The notes: a model not told the origin generated them from the letters alone. Shown: positions 33,538 through 45,264, counted from the stretch's first letter. The stretch is DNA of 64,000 bases from Ditylenchus dipsaci (GCA_004194705.1 SADC01000172.1:1-64000), one strand, 5' to 3'. A program made the numbers and translations.

Positions 33538-33625
33538 ACCGTATATCTTCTTATAAGGCCCCACCTCCAAAGAGGGGTTGAAAAATAAGGCCCCATGGGT
33601 CCTTATTAAAAGATATACGGTAATT
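33538..33625. mobile_element. Short TA-target MITE, TACCGTATATC family
   Basis: CCGTATATCTTCTTATAAGG at the left mirrors CTTATTAAAAGATATACGG at the right with TA outside. Compact 85-bp copy. Confidence 0.7.
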
Positions 33626-34361
33626 CAGGATTTGGCTTAGGCCCGTAAGCTTAGGTTTAGGCTCAGAGCCTAGCCAACACTATCAAGAACTTTTGTAAAA
33701 CTTTTTTTTTTCAAAATGGTGATTTTAGGTACTCTCTAAAAATTATTGTGGAGGGCATATTCAGATAGCTTTTTGGGAGGTGTTTATTTTGGTTTTCGAT
33801 ATCTTCTCTTTCTTATTCCCTTTTATTCAGCCTTCGGTTAAATTCATTTTTTTCAGCCTTCGGTTGAGATTCGTAGAGCTTTCTGCTAAATTACAGTAGT
33901 GTCAATAGATTCATTTCTGTAAACTAACCACGGAACGTTTTTACACCATCGTGCAGCTAACATTTTTAGCTTTCAATCGTGGGCTAACATCAAGGGTGTG
34001 TTTCAAAATCGACTGGGTAAGTAATATAAAATTCAGCCAAAAAAACTTCTCTGGCTGAGATATTGGAGGAAATACGGTAAATCGCAATTCTCCGAGTAAA
34101 TTTACAGCTCTATTAGTTTTACTTGTGATCTTTGACGATTTTTCGCAGCTATGACTATCTATTTCGTAATAGTAATAGCAAAGAGTATAAAATGATTATT
34201 CAGCTTTGTAAGCTATTAAAAAACAAAAAAATCCTTCCATAGATTCCATAAAGTTTTTCAGCGTTGATGATTAATGCATATAATTTTTTTCACAAATATA
34301 TTAAAATCACCAGACCCTTACTCACAAATCATAAAATTTCACTATAAGCACTGCTCAATGA
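33626..34361. other. Upstream region of the DB-module gene
   Basis: Contains fragments of poly-C family repeats (33760-33905) and a TA-MITE end (GGAGGAAATACGGTAAAT at 34063). Just before the gene, ACTATAAG at 34341 is a weak TATA-like site. Confidence 0.35.
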
Positions 34362-37300
34362 ATGGCTTCTAAACATTTATTTCAAATAATTTTGTGGCTT
34401 TTATGCAGTGTTTGTGTATCTGCTAGCCTTGTAGCAAATGAAACGCAGGATACAAAGAGCATGCTTTTTGAAGAATGTTGCAATCAAACTAATTTCTACA
34501 ATTCTGACTTGCTAGACTATTGCAACTATGATCGCATCACCGAGCTAGCTCAACTCGGTCAATACATGACTTTTGACGGCAACTATTCAGACACTAAGCA
34601 AAGGGTGTATGACATTACTGAATTCAACTTTTGCTGGACTCAAGCCAAAAATAATATTCCGTGCTGTAAGGCCAGAAATGTCTCAAAGTTAGCTTTTTTG
34701 GTTGGAAAAGTTGGGTAGAATTAGGATTTGGGGTTAAAAATGTTCCAGGTTGAAATTTATGCAAAAAATTGTAATGTTAAGGGCCATGGTTATCTGTTCA
34801 AAATTTATCCCGCCAATTTAAAAAAAGTTCCCGAATCATTGAACTTCTGAATGGATTTTTCAGCCCGTTTTTTAAAAAAACAAGAATTTAATTTTAACTA
34901 TGGTTTTGTTAGAAACCCATTTGAAACATAAATGTGAACATAAATTCTTAGAAATAAAAAATATAGCATTCGCCTTTTTAAGGACCATACTTTTAGATGC
35001 AAATGAGTATTTGACAAATTCAAATGCGCGCGGGACACTTCTCTTTCGTCTCTCACTTTACTCTTTTGAGTCGCTCGAAATAACTCCAAAGAGTAGAGTT
35101 CGAGAGAAAAGAGAATTTGAGTTTGCCAAATTTTCATTTGCATCAACAAGTATGGTCTTTTAATAGCCTTTTAATCATTTTTGCAAACATTGTTATCTTA
35201 TAAAACGGTACAAAGAACAATTCCGCGTAATTTTTCAAAAATTCTGCGAGTTAAAAAAAGTTCACAGATTATAGCAAAATTTCTAGATATTTTTATAGTT
35301 TCTACAAAGTTTTTGTTCATAGACTTTTTTCAACAATCCGCAGATAATATCTTCAATTGCTGCTACTGGATTAGCATCCGGGAATTATTTTTTAGTTCAT
35401 TATTTTGAAAAATAATAAATCTCGATCAAAACCGTATTTGAGCCTCATTTTCGATGTTGATCAATTGACCATTTACCGTATTTTTATAATAACAACTTTG
35501 GGGTGAATAGTAAAGAGGGATAATTTTCAAACAAATTACGGCATCTTAAAATAGTGTTTTTTCACATAAAATATCATCAATGCCTTAAATTCCAAGTTTA
35601 GGAGCTGTTTGTTTCCTCTATGCAACATGAATGTGCCTTTTTCTCGGAGAGGCGTCACCCCTCCAGAATGTGATAAAGAGCTTGTGCCCATCTACCAGTG
35701 TCACCAAGAAAATGCTTACAATGGAACTTTCCCTCCCACCAAACTCCCTTTTCGAACTACCACCGACACCCAATTTGAGAATAGCACTGTCACTATTCAG
35801 CCCTATAATGCCTCGACCACTTTAAACCCGTTTGAAACAACTATGTACAATTCTGTCAACAGCAAAAATAATCAGTTCAAGAAGTGTTGCGAGTCTTCTC
35901 CAGCTTTTAGAAATGAAAACTTTAAGCTCTATTGCAACTACGACGTGCTGTTGGGCCTGGCTAAACAAAACAAAACACCTGAGTTTAATGTGGGCGCAAA
36001 GCAGGCAAAGTGGGAAGCTAAAGAAGATTTTGACAAATACATGTCCTGTTTGGGTGATGGCAAGAACAATGTTGCTTGTTGTGAAGTTAACAATGTGACA
36101 GAGTAGGTTTTAGGCTTCGTACACAACGATGGACTGTAAATTCAACAATTCTCACCCGAAATTGCCATAACTTTTTTTAATTTTTCAAAAATTATTCTGT
36201 TAATGTCATCTCGTAATTCAGATTCGGGGCTACCAAATAGGATAGGATTGATTTAAAAATCTTGAAAGCAATTCAACAATCCTCACCCACAGTCTTCATT
36301 CCCTCTGAGTGAGGATTGTTGAATTTACAGTCCGCAATTGTGTACAAGGCCTTAGGCGGTTTTTTAAAGGGTTAGACTTTTCTGTGGCAAATTTACGTTT
36401 CTGTGGCAAATTTACCTTTTTTAATAAAAAAAGTTTTTGCCCTAAAATTAGCCAAAACCACAGAATCAAAATCCTGATTTTGCGTTCTTTCATTTGTAAA
36501 CCCTGGCCGTAAACCCTGGCTGTCCTGGCGGTCAAACCTACTGCATCCGTCTTTTTGCATCGATCGCTCTGTTATTTTTTATCGTGATTTTTTAGGCTTA
36601 CGCAAAGGTAGGCCAGCTCATGTTAGGACGGGCTTAAACATGAGTTTAAGATATGTATTAATATATATATTTAAGATACCTAGCCTTGCCTAATCCTAAA
36701 AAGTTACGAAAAAACATAGCAGCAGGACCGAAGCAAATCCCCTCCATTGTGGAATAGAGCCAAATATTTTTATAAAGACATTTTCCAATGAGACATCATT
36801 TCGAAAAATCACAACATAAAGCTGTTCAAGTGGTTTTGTTTCCCCGATAATAACAATTAACTGTTATTTTATCTTATTTATCACTAAATTGATGTCTAAC
36901 TCTAAATCTTTTAGGCCTTGTCTTTCTGGTCTGTGCGATCTTTCTAAATCCAGCCACAACCGGAAATCAGTGGGACCAGAGTGCAATAGTCAACTTGCGG
37001 ACATTTTTGAGTGTCACCAAGACCATGCCTACATACCCATTCATATCCCGGCCACCACGCCATTTCCTTCAATAAGTGGTGACCCAAGAACCAGGCTTTC
37101 CAAGAGTGTTGTGGCAATGCTTCTTTCAACAACCAAAACTTCAAGATCTACTGCAACTATCGGACCATTGACTTTTTGGCCAAGCAGGGCAAAATGTTTG
37201 ATGTTGGCAGTCAACAGGGTATCACAAAATACCAGTTGGAGTCGGACATGGACAAATTTACTGGATGCTTGTCTGAAGCTAAGAATAACAAGAAGTGTTG

Positions 37301-39573
37301 TGAGAAAGAAGGTGTGCCTGAGTAAGGAATTCTGAAATTACTTAAGCGACTTAGATAATGCACAATCGAAACTTATGAATTCACCCAGACATTTACACCA
37401 TTAGAATTGAAAGTGGAACTAGAATGTAAAAACCCATTAAAAGTGGGCTGTATCCCTCAAGGAGGCGGGGAGTTTGCTTTAACCCCCCTGTTTTTTTCTG
37501 ACTTTTTAGATCTAGGCTAAGCCAAGGTGTACCAACGTATTTCAGGACAAACTCAAACATGTTACTCAAAGGCGTACCCAGGATTTTCTGACCGAGGGGG
37601 GGGGGGTAAATAGGCTAACAATCCTGACGAGCGGGGCTAAAATGGCAAAAAGTTGAATAAGGCCGAAAAAAAAATTTAAAAAAGGCTAAAAAAATTCTGA
37701 CGGGGGGGGGGAAGCTATAGCCCGGCTAGACCCCCCCCCCTTTACCTTGGATTTTATTTAGGGCAAAAGACATTATTCCTCGCAGAGGCCCAATGCAGAG
37801 TATTTCTTGAAATATATAATAATTTTCAATTTCTCTCCGTGGTTTGGATATTAAATTATATGCGTTCAGATTTTTTGCAATACAAAACTTAAAGGGAGCA
37901 GGCAACTTGTGTGACCACAAATTTTCTTAATGCATGGCACAGTGAATAAGGGTTAGTGTTTGATGGCCCGAAATGGTGCGAAGGTTCGACCCCATCTGCT
38001 GGCCATACTTGCACAGCCGCCGGCAGAGCGCCGGCGGCCCGCCGGGTAAAATTGGCAAATTTGGAGCGCCGGCGGAGGCGGCGAAATTTTCAAAATACCG
38101 GCAGAGGCGGCGGCGGCGCTAATTTTTATAGACCCGCTTTTTATGCGAATTCATTAAATATTTTGTAAAATTTTTTCGATTTTTATTAATAACTATTAAT
38201 GACTAGTTAAACATGTGTGAAAAGGATATCAAGGTGCTTAGAATATAATGTCCTTATGGCAAAAGAATTTTTTTCAAATACAACTTACTATCCAGGCGGT
38301 CCGCCTTCCGCCGGCGGCCCGGCGGGAAAAATTGGCAACTTCAAGGCGCCGGCGGTCGGCGCTCCGTCGGCTGAGGCAGAGGCGCTCATTTATTAAAACT
38401 CCCGACGAAGGCGGTGGCGCTTTTTATTTTTATTGGCGAACTTGCAAGCATGCTATTTATTTTGACTTGTTTGACCAGTATTCGGCGGTAGTTATGGTTG
38501 CTGATTTGCAATTTGGGTTGAAATTTATAATTATTTTGAAAACCGGTCAAACAAACCAAAAAGCTGCAGTATCACCAGGTGGGTCGAACCTGCGCAACAT
38601 TTGGGCCAAAAACCACTAACGCTTATTCACTGCGGCATGGATCAAGGAAATGTCTAGTCACAGAAGTTGCCCAGTCCCTTTAATTGCATATTCTATTTTC
38701 TTAAAAAAATAAAAATTGACAAATCTAAACTAGAATCATTTAAAAGTCATAACTAATTCTGCCTTGAATATTCCTTAGTTAAAAAGGTATTTAAAGGTCG
38801 ATTGCCGTCTCCGACAACAGTTGTCCCGCGGAAATTCCAAAATTTTTCCTAATCATTAAACTTCTGTACGGATTTTTCAACTTGGTTTTTAACACAATTA
38901 TATCTAAAATTAAATTTTAGGCCTTGTTTTGTTAGAAACCAAGCTGAAAAATCCGTACAGGAGTTCAATGATTAGGCGAAAATTTTTGAATTCGCGTGGC
39001 CATGGCCTTTTAAAGGAGAGGGAAAAACTACTTAGGTTTGAAAAAGTGGCCTCCATCATGCTATTTTTTGGCTTGTTTGGCCGGTTCTAGGCGTAATTAG
39101 ACTTTTTTGACGCCAGGTTCGGAATCAGCGACCCCAATTACCCTAGAACTGGTCAAACAAGCCAAAATAAATAGCATGCCACCACGTGGGATCGAACCTG
39201 CAACACCATTTTGGGCCAAAAAAGGCAAACGCTTACGCACTGCGCCATGGAGGCCACCTTTTCAAACGTAAGTATCTTTTCCGCCTCCTTTAATGAGTAC
39301 TTTTACAGACCTTGTTTGTCAGCCCTTTGTGACTTCAGTGTAAAGTATGCAAACAGAAAAGTGGTCAAGACTGAGTGCAGCACTTACTTGCCTAGCATCT
39401 TCGAATGCCACCATCAAAACGCCTACAAATGTTATAAGGCATGGCCAAGTTGCCAGCAAAACGAAGATCCTGACGAAATTTATCATTCTTCTGAGCATGG
39501 TTTCAGTTCAGCAGCTGATCTACATACTTTTTCGTTTTTTATTTTAGCTAGTGTTTTGTTTTTACGCTTTTAA
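34362..39573 (+). CDS. Secreted, probably GPI-anchored protein with three DB cysteine modules
   Basis: The DB module is a nematode cysteine-rich extracellular domain of unknown role. Exons: 34362-34687, 35602-36102, 36915-37321 and 39309-39573, all introns phase 2. Signal peptide MASKHLFQIILWLLCSVCVS. Each module starts CC (FEECCNQTN, FKKCCESSP, FQECCGNAS), has YCNYxxxxxLA, a C, then CC (PCCKARNVS, ACCEVNNVT, KCCEKEGVP), then crosses an intron into CLxxLC...CxxxxxxxFECHxxxAY. Linkers between modules are Thr/Pro-rich. The end (FSFFILASVLFLRF) is a GPI-type hydrophobic tail. One base is lost near 37083 (GACCCA; GACCCC restores frame), shifting exon 3. About 499 aa if repaired. AATAAA at 39578. 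Confidence 0.85.
34982..35159. mobile_element. TTAA-target MITE in DB-gene intron 1
   Basis: Flanked by TTAA; ends AGGACCATACTTTTAGATGC / reversed AAGACCATACTTGTTGATGC. Carries the third copy of the GGGACACTTCTCTTTCGTC hairpin (35030-35120). A related partial element (GGGCCATGGTTATCTG, 34781) lies just upstream. Confidence 0.75.
36120..36350. repeat. Palindromic repeat GGACTGTAAATTCAACAATYCTCAC
   Basis: Left CGTACACAACGATGGACTGT and right ACAGTCCGCAATTGTGTACA pair in DB-gene intron 2; a second copy is at 48540-48750 (TTGTTCACAATGATGGACTG). Confidence 0.7.
37935..38640. mobile_element. Pair of tRNA-headed repeats around GCC/CGG-rich sequence
   Basis: On the plus strand 37935-38010 reads GGCACAGTGAATAAGGG then AAGGTTCGACCCCATCTG (A- and B-box-like). 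On the minus strand 38640-38570 reads GCCGCAGTGAATAAGCG then CAGGTTCGACCCACCTGG. They face inward across GCGCCGGCGG-rich sequence (37998-38120, 38290-38420). Both fall in DB-gene intron 3. Most likely tRNA-derived SINEs in inverted arrangement. Confidence 0.6.
38795..39009. mobile_element. TTAA-target MITE in DB-gene intron 3
   Basis: TTAA on both sides; internal ATCATTAAACTTCTGTACGG pairs with CCGTACAGGAGTTCAATGAT. Same family as 45265-45474 and the partial copy ending at 47397. Confidence 0.75.
39050..39257 (-). mobile_element. tRNA-derived SINE-like element with hairpin tail
   Basis: The minus strand from 39257 reads GGCCTCCATGGCGCAGTGCG (A-box TGGCGCAGTGCG), then GCAGGTTCGATCCCACGTGG (B-box). 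The body GGCATGCTATTTATTTTGGC then GTTTGACCAGTTCTAGGGTA folds back on itself to end GCATGATGGAGGCCAC. The head resembles a tRNA-Arg-type D arm but the anticodon arm is not canonical. Ends at the acceptor side of DB exon 4. Confidence 0.65.
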
Positions 39574-40095
39574 TTGAAATAAAAAATCTGTGCGAACATT
39601 TTTAGTGTAATGACATCCAAATAGAGCATAAAGTGTTCTCTCTAATAGGCCGAAGGTCTCAAATAGCTCGATACCCCGGACTTTAAATCTATGTACCTCA
39701 GCACACACTAATTATTTTTTGCATTATTTTAACTCCCTCGAGCTATACCGATTCCGCTTTTTGGATTGTGAGTTTTTCACCCGCAAAACTCGAAATCTAC
39801 CCCAATTTTTTAGATTAAAAAAGAAAAAAAACCTAACATGTCGGTTATTTGAGGGTTCCGTTCCTGCTGTCAATTTCTAAATCGTGAATACATCTCATAC
39901 CAGTATTCGTTTCTCACTAAAATGACCTCCGCCACGTTTGATCACTGAGATCAAACGTGTCATTCTATGGAGTTTCGAGTCCTTGATTGAAAATTTCTAG
40001 TCATTTTTTCAAGTTTCGACTCCTCGATTTTGAGTGCTGGATTCGAAAACTCGAAAATTTTCGAGTTTCGGTTCAAGTCTTCAAGTTTTCTCAAC
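39574..40095. other. Non-coding; short-word repeat CGAGTTTCGA
   Basis: TCGAAAACTCGAAAATTTTC and related CGAG/CTCG words at 39970-40080 resume at 41104-41150 after the LINE, ending GACAACCCTG. The LINE therefore sits inside an older word-array element. Confidence 0.45.
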
Positions 40096-41100
40096 CAACC
40101 CTCCAAACAAGTGGTGTTCCTCAAGGATCTGTATTGGGCCCTCTTCTTTTTATTTTCTACTTTTCTGAGTTCTCATCGTCTTGTCAAGTCTCAGGAGTGC
40201 AGCTAAAGTTATATGCCGACGATTTGAAAGCTTATGTTAGCTTCGACAGAGAGACTTATCCCAAAAACCTGCAAGTTTTCATACAAGAATTTTTCGAATG
40301 GTGTTGTGAAAATGAGCTAAAAATATCCCCTGAAAAGTGCCAAGTTTTACACCTTGGCAAAAAGAACCCTCACCATATATATTATCTGAATGCCAATCAA
40401 ATAGCTCCTGTTAAAAATTCAATTAAAGATTTGGGCATAGTTCTTACCCCAAACTTAAAATGGAATGCCCACTTAGAAAACCTATGCAAATCTGCTTACT
40501 CTCGCCTATTCACTCTTTTAAGGCTGTTCGCTCGACTGATTACAAGTTCCTAGTACAACTATACATGACATATGTAAGACCCATAATTGAAACTTCTTCT
40601 GTGGTGTATAATCCTTATTTAAAAAAAGATATTAAGAAAATAGAGCGGATCCAGAAAATTGCTCTTAATCAAATATACTTCAGATCACTTAGGAATAAAT
40701 ATCCTGATAAACCTCATTATGAAAGCTCTTAAAATTATTCAAAATGGAAACTCTTCAAAAAAGACGACTTAAAGCTGACCTTGTTTTCTATCACAAAATA
40801 GTATTGAAAAAAATTGATATTAATCTAAATATCCAGTCTCTTCAGTCATCCTATAACTTCCGAAAACATAAAGCTAGTGTACCCTTTTCCAAATCCGATT
40901 TCCGATTCCACTCTTTCTTTGTTCGGACACCTAAAATTTATTATGCTCTTCCAGCTGAAATTGTTGCTTCCCCTACAATAACGCTTTTCAGGAAAAAACT
41001 CAAAGAATGTGATCTAAATGATTTTGTATTGTAATTATTTTTGAAGAAATATGTATTTGTTTTCGTCGCGCACTTGTTGCGTAAACAATAAATAAATAAA
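40096..41100 (+). pseudogene. 5'-truncated LINE (non-LTR retrotransposon) reverse-transcriptase fragment
   Basis: The RT core begins at TLQTSGVPQGSVLGPLLFI and includes LKLYADDLKAYVSF (the YADD catalytic box), then QLYMTYVRPIIETSSVVYNP and the C-terminal SVPFSKSDFRFHSFFVRTP. Clade CR1/jockey-like by motif style. Frame shifts near 40525 and 40735, each equal to one lost base. The fragment lacks the endonuclease, as usual for 5'-truncated copies. It ends in an ACAATAAATAAATAAAA tail at 41085-41100. Confidence 0.85.
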
Positions 41101-41560
41101 AGTCCATTCGAGTCCTCGAGTCGAAATCTCGAAAATATCGAGGCTTCGACAACCCTGTACACATGACTTGAGTGAAAAAGGTATACTCAGGGTAATTAAC
41201 TTTCCCGGTTTCCGGGCATTTTCCGGATTCGCCTTATTTTTACGCTTATTTTTTGCCGAAATCCGGGCGCACTCTGTAACGTTGCCCGGACATTGCTCGG
41301 AAATTAGCCAAAAAATAAGAACAAATGCCCAAATTTATGGGAAAAATGCCCGGAAATTTCAAAATTGAATTGGGCACTCTGGGTATACCAGAATTTAGCA
41401 GCACTCTGTGTTCGCAGTTACAGAGAGATTGAAAAATAGACCCTCCGGTGGCCTGCAATAAAAAATACGGTAACTCCAAATTTTTTAATTTAATTAATGG
41501 TTCAAATTTACAATAAGAGTTATAAATAAAATATACAACGTAAAAAAGTTAGCACTGCGT

Positions 41561-43420
41561 TTAAGTTGCTTTTTTGTAAGACTTTCTGCCAGGCGCGTTT
41601 ACATTTATGTTCGCCTCAATTAAAAAACGACCGTGGCAATAAGGGAATTCTCTTCTAGTCTCCACTAAACTTTCAATGCCCAGCTGATAAATCTGGTCAT
41701 TAGTCCATGGTTCTTCTTGAATTTTCTCTCTCAGAATTTTTCGTGCTTCAAATAACAAAGCTTCTTGGGTTTCTACAAAACTATAAATATTTTTATTAAA
41801 AACAGAAACATACCGTATTTTCTTTATTAACGCACCCGGGTTCATTACTTTTCAATCCCTTGAAAATCTCGAAATTGTCAATCAAAAATGGGCTTAACTC
41901 TAAAATCATAGTCAAAAATAGGAAGGGGGGGGGGGTTTCATTATTAGAGAGGCGTTAATTAATAGAGAAAATACGGTAGTTTGTTTAACCTTCAGGAAGA
42001 CATTCGAGGGCATACAGAATGGCTACTTCATGTACAAATGCCTCCTGACGACCAAAACGTCCAAGAGTGGGACATTTAGTAAAAGAAATTTGTTCGTAGA
42101 AAACGCCCTTTCCTGAGTCCCATAAATTGCAAATGCGGCTGTATACATTTACAGCAATCTGTTCTTCTTGGTTGTTAACCTTGAAAGAGAATTCTTTTTA
42201 TTGTCAATGGCTTTTCACTTGAAAAAAAATGTTAATGTCAGAGAATTGTTATTACAGTCAACGCTCGATAGTACGTACCCCGGAAAAGTTCGTTCCCCAG
42301 CTGGGTCCAACACTTTTTTTAGCCCAGTTTTTAAAGTGTTTTATCGGTTCTGATTCGTCAGTCTAGTCCCAAATATCGCAAGGACTCCGACTTTGCCAAT
42401 CTTTTCAATGCCTAAAGACTTTGCCGATCTCTTATCTTTTATAAATTTTTGCCAAAGGGATGAAAAAGGGCTATATAAAATTTGTGGGCGTAAATAATTA
42501 ATTTGAGGGCGTAATTCAGCATTTTGAGGGCGCAAATCACCTATAGCCGACATTATATGTGTATTTGTGCTCAATTTGAGGCATCTAAATGATTACAGTG
42601 GCTCAAACTAGCAAAAATCAATGAAAAGGGGATTTGGAAGCAATACCCTAAAGGCACGTTCACAATGAGTGTCGACCTGAGTGTGAGATTTGGAGTGTTT
42701 TAAGGCGGGAAGAGCTGTACTTTTTTCACTAAAACTTTTTTCTATTGATACCATCTGGTAGCTGAGATTCAGGGCTTCAAAATGAGCTATTCGCAGGCAA
42801 GATCTGATAAAAAAAAGGTATGGTGAAAATGCTTAGGTCCGCACTCAGGTCGACACTCTGGGAGTCACACTTTTTATCCTCTTTTAAGTCTTTAGTGAAT
42901 TCTGATTTGTCAGTCTCGTCGAAAAAGTCCGACTTTCCCTGTTGATTTTAAGATTCACGGTAGTTTTGCCTCGTGTCCCGCAACTCTCCTTTGAACTGGG
43001 TCTGTATCGCAAACTGTACCGGGATATAAATAACAAGAAAAGACATAAATTTTTCTTTCAATTAGCAAAAGTTGCAAACCAAATTTACAGCTTCTTTAGA
43101 TTGACGTTGGAGTTTCGCTCTCTTTAGGCTTTTGATACACTGGCACGGCAAAAGTTTTTCCACATAAAATATAGAGCGAATAAATTCTTTCATAGTGCAC
43201 GTTAAATGCGGCTTTGTGTCTGGGAGCAGACTCGTATCTAATATTAATGCAACCGCAACGCCCTGGAAATCAGCATCTTCTAATGGTGGATCAGTAATTC
43301 TGTACATTTTGTTCAAAAGAGGTGCTCTGATGTATAAAGCAGAAAGACCTTCGGATGGATTGTATCTGTTTCCACCCTTCAGTGACTTTGATAATTCTGG
43401 CCAATCAATGTCCAACCATT
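41561..43420 (-). CDS. Unrecognised minus-strand gene, three exons visible
   Basis: Exon order from high coordinate: 43420-43141 (after TATTTCAG) reads EWLDIDWPELSKSLKGGN, RYNPSEGLSALYIRAPLLNK and MKEFIRSIFYVEKLLP; 42179-41990 reads NNQEEQIAVNVYSRICNLWD, FGRQEAFVHEVAILYALECLPE; 41772-41561 reads ETQEALLFEARKILREKIQE, PWTNDQIYQLGIESLVETRR and ends GRKSYKKAT. The last junction joins in frame; phase between the first two does not, so an exon or base is missing. The GGNRYNP stretch faintly recalls RES-domain proteins, but that is only a guess. No signal peptide is visible; the 5' end lies beyond 43420. Confidence 0.55.
41813..41976. mobile_element. TA-target MITE, TACCGTATTTTC family
   Basis: CCGTATTTTCTTTATTAACG mirrors GTTAATTAATAGAGAAAATA ending CGG, TA outside each end. 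Lies in the last intron of the minus-strand gene. Confidence 0.8.
42256..42430. repeat. pogo-like MITE fragment (TACAGTCAACGCTCGATAGT)
   Basis: Left end only. Internal AGTCTAGTCCCAAATATCGCAAGGA is shared with the element at 51495 in the cellulase intron. Confidence 0.55.
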
Positions 43421-43428
43421 CTGAAATA

Positions 43429-44093
43429 CCGTATATCCTCTACTAACTCCCGATGGGCAGTTATTTTGGGACAAGGCTGATTCACCGTCACGGTATTCGC
43501 CGTTGACTGAATTTGGTGTCTACCTTAAAATCGATTTACAGCCTTAAAGGATGATGATATCGAGGAAATCTTTTTTTCAAATGATAGCTAAGATCCTGAG
43601 CTAGAACGTGACATCAAGCAATTTCAGACTTTGTTCATAAAAATGCAGGAAAAGTCTTTTCAAAAGCGTATTCAAATTTTTGATGGCAAATCTAGTCAAT
43701 GGCAAATACCGTTGCGGTAAATCAGCCCTGTCCCTTATTTTTCAACCTCTAAAAATTGAAAAATTTTCAGATCAATTTTGAGATTTTCGGGAGCTCAACC
43801 GAAATCTGACAAGTGTAATCTAGGCAACTCGTAGTAACTAAGAAACCCCCCAAAAAACTGATTTGCGAAATTTTTGCTCTAGGCTGAGATATAAAGTCCC
43901 TGGGTGAGGAGTTATTAGAGCACTGGGAGCAGTGCTGGGCGATTCTCCGCTCTTGGCTCTCCTCTTGGTTCCGAGATTCTCCGCCCGAGCCAAGAGCAAG
44001 AGCAGAAGCAAAAAATTTGAGACTAAGAGCAAGAGCAGGAGCGAAAATCTAGAAATGCCCAGCATTGATTGGGAGTTAATAGAGGAAATACGG
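43429..44093. mobile_element. TA-target MITE whose end abuts a splice acceptor
   Basis: CCGTATATCCTCTACTAACT at the left mirrors AGTTAATAGAGGAAATACGG at the right. Its left TA is 5 bp from the acceptor AG of the minus-strand gene's exon at 43420, so the element supplies the intron's end. A hAT-like MITE (43930-44067) is nested inside. Confidence 0.75.
43930..44067. mobile_element. hAT-like word-array MITE with near-perfect 8-bp TSD
   Basis: Ends CAGTGCTGGGCGATT and, reversed, CAATGCTGGGCATTT; flanks ACTGGGAG and ATTGGGAG (7 of 8). The body is repeats of CAAGAGC/GCTCTTGG. Confidence 0.75.
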
Positions 44094-44538
44094 TATGAAA
44101 AAATATATAAAAAAATTTACGTCGGAAACTTTTTCGCTTCAAAGTAGTAATGAAGACTAAATAAAACAGCCTTGCTTCAATAATATTCAACATTTCGTTT
44201 TATAGCCAAAGATACTTTTTTCGATAAATTTTATTCGAAACCCTGATTTGCCACTTTGTAAAATATTTTACTTGGTAAAGTTCTGCTTGACAAAATTGAC
44301 TCTCTGTTGAGAATATCCAGGTCACAGTTGATGATCTAAAATGCGTCTATAAGAATACAAAAGTAGAGATAGAAACAAGACGGGATCCCGTCCCGTTGGA
44401 TCAAAATTTGACCGAAAATCCCGTCCTGGAATCCCGACGGCTCAATTTGGAAAATCCCGGTCTTGGTTTCGATTTTTTCTTAATCATAAACCGGGATCAA
44501 CAAAATCAATAAAAAAGGTAATGATTACACGTTTACTA

Positions 44539-44758
44539 CCGTATTTCCTCTAATAAGCGCCCACCCCTAATTTTGAGGACCTATATCTCAGCCTAGAGCA
44601 AATATTTTGCGAATCTGTTTTTCACGTTTTCTTAACTCCCATGAGATCTACTAGATTTTGGTTGAGCGCCCAAAATTTTGGAGATCGACTCGAAAATTTT
44701 TAAATTTTTGGGGGTTTGGAATATAAGCGCCCATGGGCTCTTATTAAAGGAAATACAG
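44539..44758. mobile_element. TA-target MITE, TACCGTATTTCCTC family
   Basis: CCGTATTTCCTCTAATAAGC mirrors CTCTTATTAAAGGAAATACAG, TA on both sides. The core CTATATCTCAGCCTAGAGCA is shared with 29030-29268. Confidence 0.8.
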
Positions 44759-45264
44759 TATATTCATATCACACTCTATCAAGTTTGACCAATGCTAGCT
44801 TCGATACTTTTTTGGTCGCTTTAGGGATTTTTTGATAAACGTAATTGTCCTTCCAGTCTACAGACTAAGCAGGATTTTGATTTTGTTCCTACGTTTAATT
44901 TTTGCCAGTAAGAGTGTGCTTTCTATGTAATACCGTCAAGTTTAACCGTTTTAAAGCAGCCGTTGAAATCTGAAGACTTTGTGATTTTTCAGAATTTGGG
45001 AAAAGCTTTGAAAAATTAGAGTAAAAAAAATTGGAGCCAGAAAAGGTTCCAAATGTGAGAGCGTAATTTTATTTTGAGAGGTATTTTAGACCTTCGGCAG
45101 CGGTTACTGCGAAATATTAAAAACTAGGTTGACTGGCGCCTTACAGTCGCCTTTTTACTAACGCGACTTCTTACATCTCATGTCTGTTGTCATGACACCC
45201 ACGAAAACAAATGTGACACCCACGAAAACAAACGAGGCCTTCGAGAGAAGTTGATGCCCTTTAA

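Noticed and set aside
37998..38420. CpG island or Arg/Gly-rich gene in the GC-rich patch
   Set aside because: The composition is repeats of GCCGGCGG between two SINE-like heads inside an intron; the open frames change with the repeat register.
39182..39257. Functional tRNA gene
   Set aside because: A- and B-boxes are present, but the anticodon arm is not canonical and the sequence recurs as a repeat head.
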